Of a stretch of 64,000 bases of DNA, positions 9,785 to 21,069 are shown piece after piece. A model generated the notes under the pieces. It saw nothing but the letters and a program-made list of their open reading frames with translations. It was not told the origin of the DNA and did no database searches. The DNA comes from Reticulascus tulasneorum (taxonomy: Eukaryota > Ascomycota > Sordariomycetes > Glomerellales > Reticulascaceae): NCBI GenBank assembly GCA_001557505.1, contig LSAX01000013.1, positions 682,001-746,000 of the forward strand, in the 5' to 3' direction. Made by a program: the position numbers and the translations under genes. Positions within the stretch are counted from its first letter, which is position 1. Each line of letters starts with the position of its first letter.

Positions 9785-12700
9785 ATGCGCCTTTCCACCT
9801 TAGTCGGTGTTGCAGTTGCCCTTGCCAAGCCTTTGGCGATCACTGCTCATCCCCAAGCAGACCCAGCGGATCCGTTGTGTCCCGATGGCATTACCTTAGT
9901 TGAAGTGCAACCGGTGGAAGTTATCTACCAGCAGCCCATCTATATCAGCGGTTTCCTACCATTTAATACTGCAATCATTCTCGATGATGATCTGACGATA
10001 TCGGTTAACAATGCTCCTGTGAATTTTATGACACAAGTCACCGACTTCGATACTTCTAGATCAACAATATTAAAGTACATCACGCCATGCAACCAAACCG
10101 CCTCTGCGAGACGCTCAAGCTAACAAACAATAGCACCCGTCGATTAGGACCTATACCATACACAACAATTACCAGAGCTGGTGGCTCAGGGACAAATCCA
10201 GTGACCGTCACCTTACCTCCAGCAGGGAATGATAAGACCGGCACAGTCATTGTGCTGAACCCAACGAACAACGGCGGCAATCCTACTGCTTTTACTGGCC
10301 CATATGTCACACTTTCTGGGGAGTATGGCGGAAGTACGCCATATACTGTGACACTTGCGCCGACTGGGACTTTCACAGTTGGTACAGTAGTCATCCAGTC
10401 ACCCTTCGCCCTCGCACGCAAGTTTGCCGGACCATATTTGACACTATTTGGTGAATACGACGGAACTACACCATATACTGTGACCCTTGCGCCGACTGGG
10501 ACTGCTACAGTTGGTACAGTAATCATTCAATCGCCCTTCGCGCTCCGACGCAAGTTTGCCGGGCCGTATATTACCCTGTTTGCCGAATATGACGGAAGCA
10601 CACCGTACACCTTGACATTTCCACCTGCGGGGACTGATACAGTCGGCACCATAATTATCCAAACCCCTGGACCAGCAGCATTTACCGGTCCTTATGTTAC
10701 GATCACAGCCTTGGGCACAGGAACAGCTCCAGTGACATACACATTGCCTCCGTCGGGCACCGATAAGACCGGCACGGTGGTCATCCTAGATCCGCCCACA
10801 AGTAATGGGCCGGGCCCGACTAATGCCTTTAGCTATACGACAATCACAATTCCTGGAGGTGGCACCGCAACAGCTCCAGTCACGTTCACTGTGCCTCCAT
10901 CAGGAACTGATCAGACTGGAACCGTTGTCGTCGTGGCCCCAGCAAGTAACGGAGTCACTTCAACCCGTATATTCAGCTACATTACAATTACTATACCAGG
11001 AGGTGGCACGGCAACGGCTCCAGTGACATACACTGTGCCTCCATCAGGAACCGATCTGACCGGAACTGTTATTATCATAGATCCAACCAGCAGTGGACAA
11101 AGCTTCCCGTCATCCACACAAGTATCGTCAACTGCCAGCAGTACAAACGCAGCCTCATCAGTAAGCGGCAGCACAAACTCGGCTTCCTCAGCGAGTAGCA
11201 GCACAAGCGCGGCGTCATCCTCGTCAGTCAGTAATAGTGCAGACCCGGCTTCAAGCAGCAGCGCAAGCGCCGGGTTATCCTCGTCAGCCAGCAATAATGC
11301 AGACCCGGCTTCTTCAACCAGCAGTGCAAGTGTATCATCATCATTGTCAGCCAGCAATAGTGCAGACCCGGCCTCCTCTTTAAGCAGCAGTGCGAGCGTA
11401 TCATCCTCAGCTAGTGGTAGCATAGACCCAGCGTCAGCGTCAACGTCAGCTAGCAGTGCAAGCGTGTCGTCATCTTCGTCAGCTAGTAATAGTGCAGACC
11501 CGGCCTCTTCTTTAAGCAGCAGTGCGAGCGTATCGTCGTCAGCTAGTGGTAGCATAGACCCAGCGTCAGCGTCAACGAGCAGTAGTATAAGTGCAACGTC
11601 CTCAGCAAGCAACAGTGCAAGTGTATCATCATCATCGTCAGCCAGCAATAGTGCAGACCCGACTTCATCTTCAAGCAACAGTGCGAGCGTATCGTCGTCA
11701 GCTAGTGGTGGCATAGACCCAGCGTCAGCGTCAACGAGCAGTAGTATAAGTGCAACGTCCTCAGCAAGCAACAGTGCAAGTGTATCATCATCATTGTCAG
11801 CCAGTAATAGTGCAGACCCGGCCTCTTCTTTAAGCAGCAGTGCAAGCGTATCATCGTCAGCTAGTGGTAGCATAGACCCAGCGTCAGCGTCAACGAGCAG
11901 TAGTATAAGTGCATCGTCCTCAGCAAGCAGCAGTGCAAGCGTGTCATCATCATCGTCAGCCAGCAATAGTGCAGACCCGACTTCATCTTCAAGCAACAGT
12001 GCGAGCGTATCGTCGTCAGCTAGTGGTAGCATAGACCCAGCGTCAGCGTCAACGAGCAGTAGTATAAGTGCAACGTCCTCAGCAAGCAGCAGTGCAAGCG
12101 TATCATCATCATCGTCAGCTAGTATTAGTGCAGACCCAGCTTCTTCTTCAAGCAGCAGTGCAAACGCATCATCATCTTCGTCAGCTAGTAATAGTGCAGA
12201 CCCGGCTTCTTCAAGCAGCAGCGCAAGCGTATCATCATCATCGTCATCATCGTCAGCTAGTGGTAGCATAGATCCAGCGTCAGCGTCAACGAGCAGTAGT
12301 ATAAGTGTAACGTCCTCAGCAAGCAACAGTGCAAGTGTATCATCATCGTCAGTTGGCAGTGCAAGCGTATCATCCTCGTCAGCCAGCAATAGTGCAGACT
12401 CGGCTTCTTCTTCGAGTAGCAGCGCAAGCGTATCATCGTCATCGTCAGCTAGTGGTAGCATAGACCCAGCGTCAGCTTCATCGAGCAGTAGCATAAGTAC
12501 AACGTCCTCAGCAAGCAACAGTGCAAGTGTATCATCATCGTCAGTCAGCAGTAGCATAGACCCAGCATCATCTTTCTCCACTAGCAGCGCGAGCACAGTG
12601 TCATCCTCAGCGAGCAGCAATACCATATCATCATCAGCTAGCAGTGACACCGATTCGGCTTCCTCTTCAGCAAGTAGCAGCTCAAGTGTAGCGTCATCGT

Positions 12701-13926
12701 CATTATCGTCAGTAAGTAGCAGTACAGACACAGCATCGTCGCTATCTGCTAGCAGCAGCTCTATATCCTCAGTGAGCAGTAGTATAGACCCAGCGTCATC
12801 GTCAACGAGCATCAGTATAAGCGCAACGTCCTCAGCAAGCAGCAGCGCAGCCACAACATCATCCTTGTCTGCAAGCATCTCAATCTCATCCACACTCTCT
12901 TCACCTGAATCGTCTTCCTCTGCGTCGTCTGCGTCGTCTGCGTCGTCGTCATCTGCAGCATCTGTATCTTCAAGCAGCAGTGCTACACTATCTTCCATAA
13001 CGACATCCCTAGTAGGACTTACATCAACGCTCACTACCACTACGACATCTGCGTCACCAACCGCTTCCCAATGTCCATCTCTACCATTTTGTGGCGGTGT
13101 TCTCCCCGAAGGATGCCTCGACATAGCCCTCATCGATGGAGATGACCTGATCCTTCCCATGGCAGCGTGTATACTTGCCCTTGGGGACTATGTCACTGGA
13201 GACGTGGAAGTGTGCCTGACAACAGACCCAACTCCCTTTACTACAGGCTTGCAGGTGACTACGTGTCTTATTAGCGCTTTGGAGACTCAATGTCTTCCAA
13301 CCTTGCCGGATGCTTGCGCGGATCTTCAGACCACCAATGGCCTTGAGCTGGCCCTTGCGGCGCCGGCGTGTCTTGTGGCCCTAGGACCGTTTGGAAATCT
13401 GGATGCGGAATTCTGTTTGGGAGTGGACATCGAGGTGCTCACTCTTGGAATCGGCCTCTTTGCTTGTCTGGAAGCCGCCTTTGGATTTGACACGGGTACG
13501 GCCCCGTGCTCACTTACTCCGCCTCCGCCGCAACCTCAATTCTGTCCTACGCTTCTCCCAGCTTGCGAGGCTATCTCGACTTTTACTAATGTCATTGATA
13601 TTACACTTGCCTTCGTGGGTTGTATTGTTCAGCTTGGAGTCTTCGGCGTGGGCAATGTGGTGCAATGCATAACCAGAGCTCCGACTCTGGGCAACGGCGA
13701 GCCTGTCGTAGATTGCATTTCCAACGCCCTGCAAGGCAAGTGTATTACGACATTGCCACCGAACTGCCAGGCCCTGGCAGGGCTTGATCCTGTCACCACG
13801 CTCGTGGCCAAAACGCTGTGCATCGTCGCGCTTGGTGGATACGCCGTTGGTGATATCTTGACATGTCTAGGATTGACTACTGGCGACGACATTCTTACAT
13901 GTCTAAACCTTGAGCTGTTAACCTAA
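9785..13926 (+). CDS. Large secreted adhesin-like protein: beta repeats, Ser-rich stalk, four C-terminal Cys repeats
   Basis: Two exons (9785-10074, 10134-13926) encode 1360 residues. The 59-nt intron has a CTAAC branch site and TAG acceptor, and links two frames that are otherwise separate. A signal peptide (MRLSTLVGVAVALAKPLAITA) precedes a short unique region. Seven repeats of about 45 residues follow (about 100-415), each like SYTTITIPGGGTATAPVTFT...GTDQTGTVVVV, resembling flocculin/adhesin-type beta repeats. Residues about 420-1070 are almost entirely Ser/Ala with Asn, Asp, Thr and Ile, partly made of identical 53-codon units. The last 285 residues hold 22 cysteines in four related modules (for example CLPTLPDACADL...CLVALGPFGNLDAEFCLG). 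No GPI tail is seen. A role in adhesion or the hyphal surface is inferred from architecture; I do not recognise the C-terminal domain. Confidence 0.82.
11521..12156 (+). repeat. 159-bp coding minisatellite in the Ser-rich stalk
   Basis: Near-identical units start at 11521, 11680, 11839 and 11998, exactly 159 bp (53 codons) apart. Each contains the blocks encoding SASGSIDPASASTSSSIS and SASNSADPxSS. Shorter or rearranged relatives flank the run on both sides (about 11388 and 12220-12560). The period is a multiple of three, so unit gain or loss would change stalk length without breaking the frame. Confidence 0.88.
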
Positions 13927-14770
13927 GATAAGCTGGGCAAGGGCTAGGAGCAGATCATATCTGCTATGGATAATCATAGGAGATTCCGGAGATTTAAGGT
14001 TCAAGGTGGTGAAAATAGCAGGCCAACAGCAACATTCTCCAGTTGCTACACGCCAAACTGCGCCTTGAATTGGAAGTAGCACGGCCACTTAAAATTCGTT
14101 TATAGAGCATTGGGCAACTGGGTTTGTTGGAGTTGTTATTGCAGAGAGCAACGAGATCAATGTATGGGTTTGCGACATCTGTTCGGAGTTTATAACATCT
14201 TTCGACACGTCACACAGCGACGATTATGAACAATAGGGAAGCTGAAGTGACCGACATCCCTGCTGCAACTCTATCCCAACACTAGTCGAGTTTGACGCTT
14301 GGAATCAAACTGCTTGCTAGTTTACCTGCTGGTAGATAATTGAGTGGTATTCAAAATAAAGCTCAACCAGGCGTTATTGTTAGAATCAATGCCGACAGTC
14401 CCTTTCGTGCCGGCAGCGTGAATGTCCATTTTGAGGCAGTCATTTTGGCCTACCTTACTAAATTAAAAGCGATTAACTGCTTGGGGTTGGCCAGAATTCT
14501 TCTCCTCCGATGCCTGAAGCGGGGAACTCTGTGTTGTTTCTTTTCAATCCTACATCATTATGATGCATAAGGTCGGTAAGCAACCTGAGCCTGGATCTTG
14601 GACAGGCAGCAGCCAACTTTGGGGGGTTCAAAATTGTGCGAATTCCGGCCGCCCCCCACACGGACCACCTTACTTATCGCCACTCAGGATCCTCACATGC
14701 TCGCATCCGTTTTTGAACGTGGCGCATTTGTATATGCCCGTTATTCACATCAGAAGAATTGAACTCTGCA
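13927..14770. other. Intergenic, 0.84 kb
   Basis: Downstream sequence of the adhesin gene and promoter of the HET gene. Apparent ORFs here start at non-ATG codons or are short; I see no gene or repeat. Confidence 0.55.
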
Positions 14771-17700
14771 ATGGCAGATTACAATGTCTGCACGGACTTT
14801 TGCAAGAGATTGAACACGGTAGGCTTGAAGAATGGCAAACTGCCCAGCCATGATGACTTGGTTTCCCAACTCGGTTTCGGAGCCGAGGATACAAATCACC
14901 TCACACAGCTCGGCTCGATATTGGAGCTGAGGCAGAGGGAGCAGTGCAATTTCTGTCAGTTGGTCTTGGCTGCTGTAGAGGAACAGAGACGGGGCCCTGC
15001 GGAGATCGCCAGCGATAAAACAATCGCTGTTCTCCTATTCCCTGGAGAGCATTCCTTCCGTCTTTCTTACCCATCTCGACTTGGGACACAGCTTGCTTTT
15101 GTGGCTGAGACGGATAGCCAAGCAAGCGGGCCTGACACTGCGAGGCTCGTGGAGGGCGACGCAGTCTCAGTCTCCCAAGTAATGGGATGGCTGGAATCAT
15201 GCAATCAAAACCATGGCGTAGCATGCTTGAACATGACGAAGAACGGACATTACGTGAGTCTATGCCATAAACCAAGAAGAGGCACTAGATGCTGACGTTA
15301 CCTCCAAATACCAAGGCACGGCCTGGGATCTTTGGTGAGAACAGCACCTCGAACTTCCGCGTTCTGGATCTCAAAAGGGGATGCGTAATGAGAGCATCCC
15401 TCTCGACCAAGTACGTGGCCCTAAGCTACATATGGGGTGAGCTGCCGACTTTCAAGTTGCGAACCAGCAATCTTGTATCGCTCAGTAAAGAAGGAGGCCT
15501 CGATCAAATTCGACCTAGTCTGCCAAAGACAATAAACGAGGCCATCGACTTCGTCATATCGCTTAATGAAAGATATTTGTGGGTGGACACCCTTTGTCTC
15601 ATTCAGGACGACGCAGACGATGTCAAGCTTGGCATTGAGATTATGAACTCCATTTACCGCGGCTCATTCTTCACCATTGTTGCTGGGTCGGGTATAGACG
15701 CCAATGCAGGACTTCCTGGAGTGCATCCCGGCTCACGAAATACCTCACAGTTGGTCAAAACTCTGAATTCTAGCCTGAAAATGGCAGTCCTTCACAGTAT
15801 TGATTGGCATCTCGGTCGGTCCAGGTACAATCAGCGAGGCTGGACTCTGCAAGAGCTCATCCTTCCAAAAAGAACACTAATCTTCATCAATGACCAAATC
15901 TACTTCCGATGCCAGGAGTCAAACTGGAGCGAAGAATCCGCTGCCGACCTCTGGACCAAGTGGCTTGATCCCGATGACAGCAATCTTAGTCGGATACCTG
16001 ATCTTCGTACGGATGTGCTGTCGTCGTTCTGGGCTTACCAAAAGTTATTTGAGGACTACTCTCGGCGTACCCTGCGCTACGATGGAGATGCACTGCGAGC
16101 TGCTGCGGGCATACTCAGACCTCTGGGTGCTGGGATGAACACTCCTCTAGTTGAAGGGCTTCCGGCCTACTTTTTGGACCAAAATCTCCTGTTCATTTCC
16201 CACCAAGGCACTCTACAGCGTCGACCCGAATTTGCGAGTTATTCCTGGGCCGGATGGTCTGGTAACATTATGTGGCCAAGGGAGAACTACTTGTGGGTTC
16301 ACGGAGAAGCTCTGATCTGGGATCTTTCTAATCTTAGTTCATGGCTCGAGCATAAATGCTTTGTTGTCTGGTATGCGTGGCAGCCTTCGGGTCAACTCGA
16401 GCGCATGACCAGCGAGAAGTACCAAGAACCTCAGAGGTTGAAGGTACTAATGGAAGAGTATGCACAACTTTTCACACCGGCGGCTCTCAGCGAAGCTGAT
16501 AATGTCATACCTCGATATTTTGCATCAAGCTCCGGGCCGTATGATCCCGTGTATAAAATGATCAGTCGTGAGCCAGCTGCTGGGCCTACCATTCGGCAAC
16601 TCAACCTTGTCAACAGTCAGATTGAGTTCGATTCACTCGTACATGGCATGGAGAACCCGCGCGCGAAGTTGATGTTGCAGAATTGGATAGCCTCTAGAAG
16701 AATCAGTGAGTCTTGGCCTGCAATTCTGACAAATTTCCAAACGCGATGCAGGTCTTGAAAACAATGGCTAACGACAGTAGGGTTGCGACGGTCCCATGCC
16801 CCACACAGGTCATCTGAAGGGGATGAGGATGCGAGCCCTCACTCGATAGCAAATGAATCAACGGCGAGCCATTACCACTTCCGGGAACACGCTGCGTCAA
16901 CTGAGAACGATCCGCGTCGGGAAAAGATTACGAAATATGAAGCGCGAAGGAATCCATTGGTAAAGAATCAAGGGAAAAATGCGAAGTAAGTCAACTTTTC
17001 CGTGACAAAGGTTTCTTGCAACTTCAAGCTAGTGACGCAGAAAGCAAACGTACATGAACTTCGACCTGTATATTCTTGGAAGTACGCATAAGCACAATGC
17101 CCTGGGATGCAGTTGGAGGTTTACTCCTATGAATACATTGGGTATTCTGATGGATATCCAGGGCAACATTCTCCGGGTAGCTACCTACGCGCATGAATAT
17201 CTAGGTCGATCTCACGTACAGCGGCTTCGCTGTCAATCTCTTACTAGTGCACCAACTCAATACATTGAAGTAACCATCTAACTCATGGCAGGGTCTTTCC
17301 GCCTTACGCGGTCCTTCACTTCCAAACTATCTCTGTTACCTTCCTTCTTGGCGAAAATAAACATCCCAGACCGGAACAGCGGCGCAAAAGCAGCGTGTTC
17401 AGTACGAATAGCTCTACACAACAGTGGCCGGCATCCTCAGAATTTGAGCGAATTCCTGGAATTCCCATTATATCCACGACTGGCCAGATAACTGGGTCTT
17501 TGCATCCAGACAACCTCGCCCTGCCAATATACACTCCTGGTTCGGCCATCGAATGCCTCCTCGTATCTCGCAGCCAGATGCCGACTGTAGGCTCTGCGCT
17601 TTTTGAAACCTCATTTAATTCAATGACAGACCAGGAGGATCAGACGAAGAAACCGTGGGACCTGTTTTGGGCCATCCACGTTGTATGGAACGACGGGATT

Positions 17701-17793
17701 GCTGAGCGACGTGGTGTTGCGCAAGTACTCACATCAGCCCTAAGCAGTTCAGTCCTGCCAGGACCAGAGTTGAAGACTGTATTGCTTGGTTGA
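14771..17793 (+). CDS. HET-domain (heterokaryon incompatibility) protein
   Basis: HET-domain proteins trigger programmed cell death in vegetative incompatibility and related non-self responses in filamentous ascomycetes. I build four exons: 14771-15253, 15316-16705, 16778-16985 and 17292-17793, giving 860 residues. The start is the ATG at 14771 (MADYNVCTDFCKRL); the frame extends upstream only to a TTG. All three classical HET blocks are present: YVALSYIWG (194-202), LWVDTLCLIQDD (249-260) and RGWTLQE (335-341). The final exon carries the usual C-terminal blocks of this subgroup: FPPYAVLHFQT, then GSLHPDN and NDGIAERRGVAQVL. The first intron is certain. The last two are inferred from GTGAGT/GTAAGT donors, CTAAC branch sites and matching phase; the 306-nt third intron is unusually long, and a small extra exon within it is possible. 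No partner STAND or NACHT gene is adjacent. Confidence 0.82.
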
Positions 17794-17883
17794 TTGTTTA
17801 TTTGTAGAGGTTGGCGTTGCTACTAAGCTATTCCTTCGAGCAAGGAACTACCATAATAGCTTTAGCTACTGTGCATCTCATAT

Positions 17884-19284
17884 CTAGCATGCAGAGTCCC
17901 ATATTTGCTTCTCAATAAATCCCAGGCTATCTATTGCTTGGTTCTCCTGCTGGATCTCCACAACCCGCGTCTTGTACCTATCATCACTAAGCAACGTGTT
18001 TATAGCTTGGAGAATGTCCTCTGTCTTTGGTTGTCCAGTCCGCAGATTGATTGCTGCACCAGAACATTCTCCACGCATTGCAACCTCGGGCTTATCCTCT
18101 GTAGCGCCTCCCAAAACCATTGGCACGCCATTCATGACACCGTGTAAGAAGCCTCCCCAGCCAGCATTCATTACAAAGACGTCTGCATATGGAAGAATGT
18201 CGTCATATGGCAGGTAGTCGATAACCAGTGTGTTGGCTGGAATAGGCAAGCTGTTGGGAAGAGAAGCATCCCTTTTACCAAGAATCGCAATGAGTAAAAT
18301 ATCGTCTCTATCGGCGAGAGCCTTGATTGTAGGGATAAGCAGGTCAGTATACTCTATGGCAACTGTGCCCTGTGACACGACGACAACCTTCTTGGTGGAT
18401 TGAAGGTCGTCCCACCACTGCGGTTTCTGAAAACCGGACTTCCGTGGCGGCGGCGGGAGGCAACTTGCAAATTTGATGCTGGGATGCAGATCGGATCGCT
18501 GGTACTCCAAGCTTGGGGTGCACAACTGGATTGTAACGTCGTAGCTAGTCATCCATGTGTCCGGGGGCATTATATTGGGGAACTCAGTTGCGCCGACCGA
18601 CTTCAGAACCTCCGCCTGGTATGATATAGACTCAGCGAACGGTCCCGCCGTCATCATTTGTATTAGTAGCTGGTTTCGGGCTCGACCTGACGGTGTCGCA
18701 TCAGGGGGCAGGCCAGGACCAAACGGACCAGTGTCGATACTGGAGAGGAGCATCGGGATAGCATTGATGTTGATGACCTTTGGAAATTTCGCAAACCCTT
18801 CTGGAGGAGATGCACCGTACATGAATGGCAGCACGCCAAGAAAACATGTCTCATTGATGATGATTATTTCGCGGGACGGTTCCTCGTTGTAGAAGCATTC
18901 CAGGAACTCTTTGACTAGCTGAAATCGAGATGGTATTTGACCCAAAAACACATGTTTGAAGTCCCAGAGGATTCTCGGGATTCCTGCAGGGACCAGATCT
19001 CTCACCAGGTTAATTTCTTTGCTGAACATGGGAGGTATCTCGATGTGCTTGGCCCCAATCTGAGTAATCCCATTATTAAACTCGTGTGAGGTGACGAACG
19101 ACGCTTCAAAGCCTCTCTCGATCAGATGGCTCGCAATGGTTATTAACGGAAGAGTGTGCCCTGAGACAGGAGCAGCCAGAAAGAGGAGATACGGCTTTTT
19201 ATGGCCTCTTCCGGTACCATTTAGGGTGGCACTCTCGATGTTCTTGGCTAGCTGACCGACTTGGCTGTCAGTTATGATAGCCAT
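17884..19284 (-). CDS. UDP-glycosyltransferase (GT1-type)
   Basis: A single exon encodes 466 residues, starting at the ATG at 19284 (MAIITDSQVGQLAKNIE). The longer frame begins at a TTG at 19317. The N-terminal half has the acceptor-side Rossmann start (KPYLLFLAAPVSGHTLPLITIASHL), in which GHTLP is the common GH-x-x-P motif. The C-terminal donor-binding region has PYDDILPYADVFVMNAGWGG and VPMVLGGATEDKPEV, matching the fungal version of the UDP-sugar binding signature (NGGxGG and TEDKPE). There is no signal peptide or transmembrane segment. Enzymes of this type glycosylate small lipophilic compounds such as secondary metabolites, sterols or xenobiotics; the acceptor cannot be read from sequence. 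No biosynthetic partner is adjacent. Confidence 0.88.
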   Translation of the reverse strand: MAIITDSQVGQLAKNIESATLNGTGRGHKKPYLLFLAAPVSGHTLPLITIASHLIERGFEASFVTSHEFNNGITQIGAKHIEIPPMFSKEINLVRDLVPAGIPRILWDFKHVFLGQIPSRFQLVKEFLECFYNEEPSREIIIINETCFLGVLPFMYGASPPEGFAKFPKVININAIPMLLSSIDTGPFGPGLPPDATPSGRARNQLLIQMMTAGPFAESISYQAEVLKSVGATEFPNIMPPDTWMTSYDVTIQLCTPSLEYQRSDLHPSIKFASCLPPPPRKSGFQKPQWWDDLQSTKKVVVVSQGTVAIEYTDLLIPTIKALADRDDILLIAILGKRDASLPNSLPIPANTLVIDYLPYDDILPYADVFVMNAGWGGFLHGVMNGVPMVLGGATEDKPEVAMRGECSGAAINLRTGQPKTEDILQAINTLLSDDRYKTRVVEIQQENQAIDSLGFIEKQIWDSAC

Positions 19285-21069
19285 GCTGTAGTGAGGGTAT
19301 ACGATGAATGTGGGCAAGGAGCTTCTACTGGTTGCCGTGGGATATTTGTTGAATATGGATCGTCAGGAGATAAGCAGGCGCAGCCTCCAGTAGATATGTA
19401 TGCAGGACTCGACACTCAGTAAATGCTCTTGAACTTGGTGTCAGCTTCGGATGCCCACTTTTGCTTAGCTCTTGGTCGCTCCTTCGGTGATACATCCATG
19501 TGCGGTTGCCCCCCCCCGGGCCACTGCCCATTTGCTTGTGTAGTCCTCGTGCCATGCTATGCACAGGTGGTACATGGTCTAATATGACGTTACAATATGA
19601 TAATCTAGCTTTGAGCGTTGTAGTAGTACTTTTAGCCTTTGCGGCCATGGTATATAGTGATTCTTTGCCTTATCTGGTTGGGGTCAGTGGTGAGGACATC
19701 ACATCCTTGCCTGATCATGGCTCCCAGTTTTTCAGGCAAGCGGTAAGTTACACCTACAACCTTAACTCAGCCCTGCGCGGAGCAACATGGTCGGAAAGGA
19801 TGACGTACACAGAGCAAATTTAGTCTGTATTTTGAGATAGATTCAGTACCTTATACCGGATTCTAAATTATAAACCCTCGCCCTGTGTTCGGATTGCCAT
19901 CGCGATTTATATATTTTTTGGTATTTCAACTCCACGCAACTTCACTGATGTGTTCCCATCTTGGAGCAACAGTTCCAATGAGTTCAACATGAAGCTGCGG
20001 GTAAGTGGCGACACAAACGACTCGTTAGCTCGAAGGGTGGGACTTGGTAAAATTAGACCGGCTCACTACCGGGATGGTGATCCTCAAGCCGGTGGATAAT
20101 AGTATCGCATTGGTTGGCTCGTACCTCACCGCTGCTGTAATGTGTGCTAACTAGTGCCCTTTAAAACCCTCTACTACGTAGTGGTTAGTGATGCTCTAAT
20201 TTTGGGGGTCATATGCCGCTTACGTTCTAGGCAAATCCTTTCTATGGATTCGCAGCAACGTATCGGACCAACGTGGTAGCCATGTACATATACGTTTATC
20301 CAAAAAGAGGTTCAGCTTTCCTTGGGTTATAATCTTGAGATCAGCTTTTAAGTCAGCGACTTCTAATGTATTACATTCTCTACACATTATCTGGGCAATT
20401 TCTTGGCATGATCTCATCCTGGCCCCGTGGCAATCCACAATCAAGCAAATGCTACCGTACTCGTGATGATAGGGCTATGTTGCAATAGCTTTATTAAATT
20501 TGTAGAATTGGAACGGGTTTTGATTCTCTGTTCGACTGGGGTTTCAGTCCAAGTAACCAAATTATTTGTTATCTGCACGTGCTGGTTTTGGTCGAGTGCA
20601 TAAAGAGAGGCCTACGAAAATCAGATCAAAGTCATGTTGTTCAGCAAATGGCGGGTTAGAATAGAGTTTATACTAATCCCGCCTGATAACATAACCTAGT
20701 ACACGTATATACCACTACAACAGAGTATAAGTACATGCAGTTTCCCTATATGACCAAGCAGCACAATGCTAGAAGATCGATAATTTCCCCAACCTTTACC
20801 CAGCTATGACCCTTCGAACCGAAATCAGCACATCACAGGAAGTGAGGCACACACATTTTAGAGCCCGGGTTTCTATGTGCATACCCCACCATAGCAGCGA
20901 AGAATCGACATGTCGAAAATGCGACTCTTGCAGTTAAGTTCAGTGCTGTATCATGTCCCATTACCCTACCTCGAGATAGGGCGGTTACCGTAACGCCAGT
21001 TTTCCCATATGCCTCGTTATGTTCCAACCATACTCCATAGCCTCTTGATGCAGTTTATCCATGCCGGTG
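19285..21069. other. Intergenic, 1.8 kb, gene-free
   Basis: Promoter of the glycosyltransferase at the left end and downstream sequence of the GGAGNIRRP gene at the right end. The middle is AT-rich. Short ORFs are present but none has a credible start, domain or splice context. No repeat was recognised. Confidence 0.55.

Noticed and set aside
10977..13160. 727-codon open frame on the minus strand opposite the adhesin
   Set aside because: It is the mirror of the Ser-codon repeats (TCN/AGY read backwards give Asp, Glu, Leu, Ala), has no start context and no domain. The plus-strand protein explains the openness.
17054..17281. 75-codon frame in the long third intron of the HET gene
   Set aside because: No HET-family block and out of phase with flanking exons; the direct 16985-to-17292 join keeps phase. 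A small exon here cannot be fully ruled out.
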